In this document: positions 63,825 to 64,000 of the stretch, in pieces
Position numbering within the stretch: position 1 is the first letter of the stretch
Layout of the letters: the number at the start of each line of letters is the position of its first letter
Notes under the pieces: generated by a model
Seen by the model: the letters and a program-made list of their open reading frames with translations, nothing else
Database searches by the model: none
What the model was told of the DNA's origin: nothing
Position numbers and translations under genes: made by a program
NCBI GenBank assembly: GCA_023423975.1
Contig: JAFAEO010000068.1
Coordinates: forward strand, 1-64,000
Direction: 5' to 3'
DNA: 64,000 nucleotides
Origin: Pseudomonadota bacterium
GTDB lineage: Bacteria; Pseudomonadota; Gammaproteobacteria; Burkholderiales; Burkholderiaceae_B

Positions 63825-64000
63825 ATGGATGCCATCCGCATTCGCGGTGCCCGTACGCATAATTTAAAAAATGTGTCGCTCGACCTCCCCCGTCATAAAC
63901 TGGTCGTTCTGACCGGTCTATCCGGTTCAGGCAAGTCTTCGCTTGCCTTTGACACATTGTACGCAGAAGGGCAGCGCCGCTATGTGGAAAGCCTGTCGGC
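63825..64000 (+). CDS. uvrA: Excinuclease ABC subunit A, N-terminal part
   Basis: The first 58 codons are visible before the window ends. IRIRGARTHNLKN and the Walker A GLSGSGKSSLAFDTLYAEGQ (from about residue 31) identify UvrA, the damage-recognition ATPase of nucleotide excision repair. ATG at 63825. The 114-base gap to the MFS gene must hold the promoter of both; TTGACA at 63754-63759 is a fair -35 but no strong -10 follows and no LexA box was seen. Confidence 0.95.
   Translation, partial: MDAIRIRGARTHNLKNVSLDLPRHKLVVLTGLSGSGKSSLAFDTLYAEGQRRYVESLS

Overview
The window looks like chromosomal DNA of a betaproteobacterium, most likely the family Alcaligenaceae (Advenella/Bordetella relatives). 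The reasons are the uvrA / major-facilitator / ssb arrangement at the right end, two orphan Bug-type (TctC) periplasmic receptors, many small LysR/IclR/GntR-controlled uptake-and-catabolism modules, and moderately high GC. No rRNA, tRNA, CRISPR array, insertion sequence or prophage was seen. This placement is from gene content and memory of families; no search was run.

Layout. 1-1000: low-GC patch with the N-terminal part of a gene running off the left edge (possible type VI secretion cargo), a frame-broken remnant and an unrecognised ORF. 1032-7693 (minus): operon for a polyamine/opine-type ABC transporter (ATPase, two permeases, binding protein) with a three-part HcnABC/opine-oxidase-like flavin dehydrogenase; divergent IclR regulator at 7980. 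8910-12036: a lone amine oxidase-like flavoenzyme and three small genes. 12456-15357 (plus): EmrAB-type drug efflux pair with a striking nested dyad upstream. 15399-23425 (minus): type VI secretion cluster tssA-tssB-tssC-hcp-tagJ-tssE-tssF-DUF3540; tssG, clpV, vgrG and the membrane-complex genes are not here. 23795-33675: TRAP transporter divergent from a fused 5-oxoprolinase/hydantoinase, then an orphan Bug receptor and a thiamine-diphosphate enzyme. 33736-40938: LysR, polar amino acid ABC transporter, PLP-dependent C-S lyase, MocR regulator and divergent EamA exporter, with a perfect operator-like palindrome. 41032-44036: metal/oxidative-stress block: YqjH-like ferric reductase, YqjI-like PadR repressor, a small TPR-like protein behind a Fur-box-like site, and manganese superoxide dismutase. 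44118-47865: tandem hot-dog thioesterase and membrane PQQ glucose dehydrogenase with a clear terminator. 48130-52651: acyl-CoA ligase, dienoyl-CoA reductase-like SDR, Bug receptor and divergent LysR. 52946-53741: small membrane proteins. 53878-60774 (minus): a seven-gene sugar/polyol-acid catabolic cluster (SDR, HpcH/HpaI aldolase, TRAP transporter, fused dihydroxyacetone-type kinase, GntR/FadR regulator). 60775-61891: about 1.1 kb with no convincing gene. 61892-64000: ssb, an MFS exporter and the 5' end of uvrA.

How it fits together. Most modules follow one plan: a periplasmic receptor plus transporter, one or two flavin- or NAD-dependent enzymes, and a regulator facing a shared promoter. 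The least conventional items are the kinase-aldolase-dehydrogenase TRAP cluster at 53878-60774, the partial type VI cluster lacking tssG, and several perfect palindromes whose regulators can be guessed from the neighbouring gene (7879, 39936, 42567) or are absent (12322).
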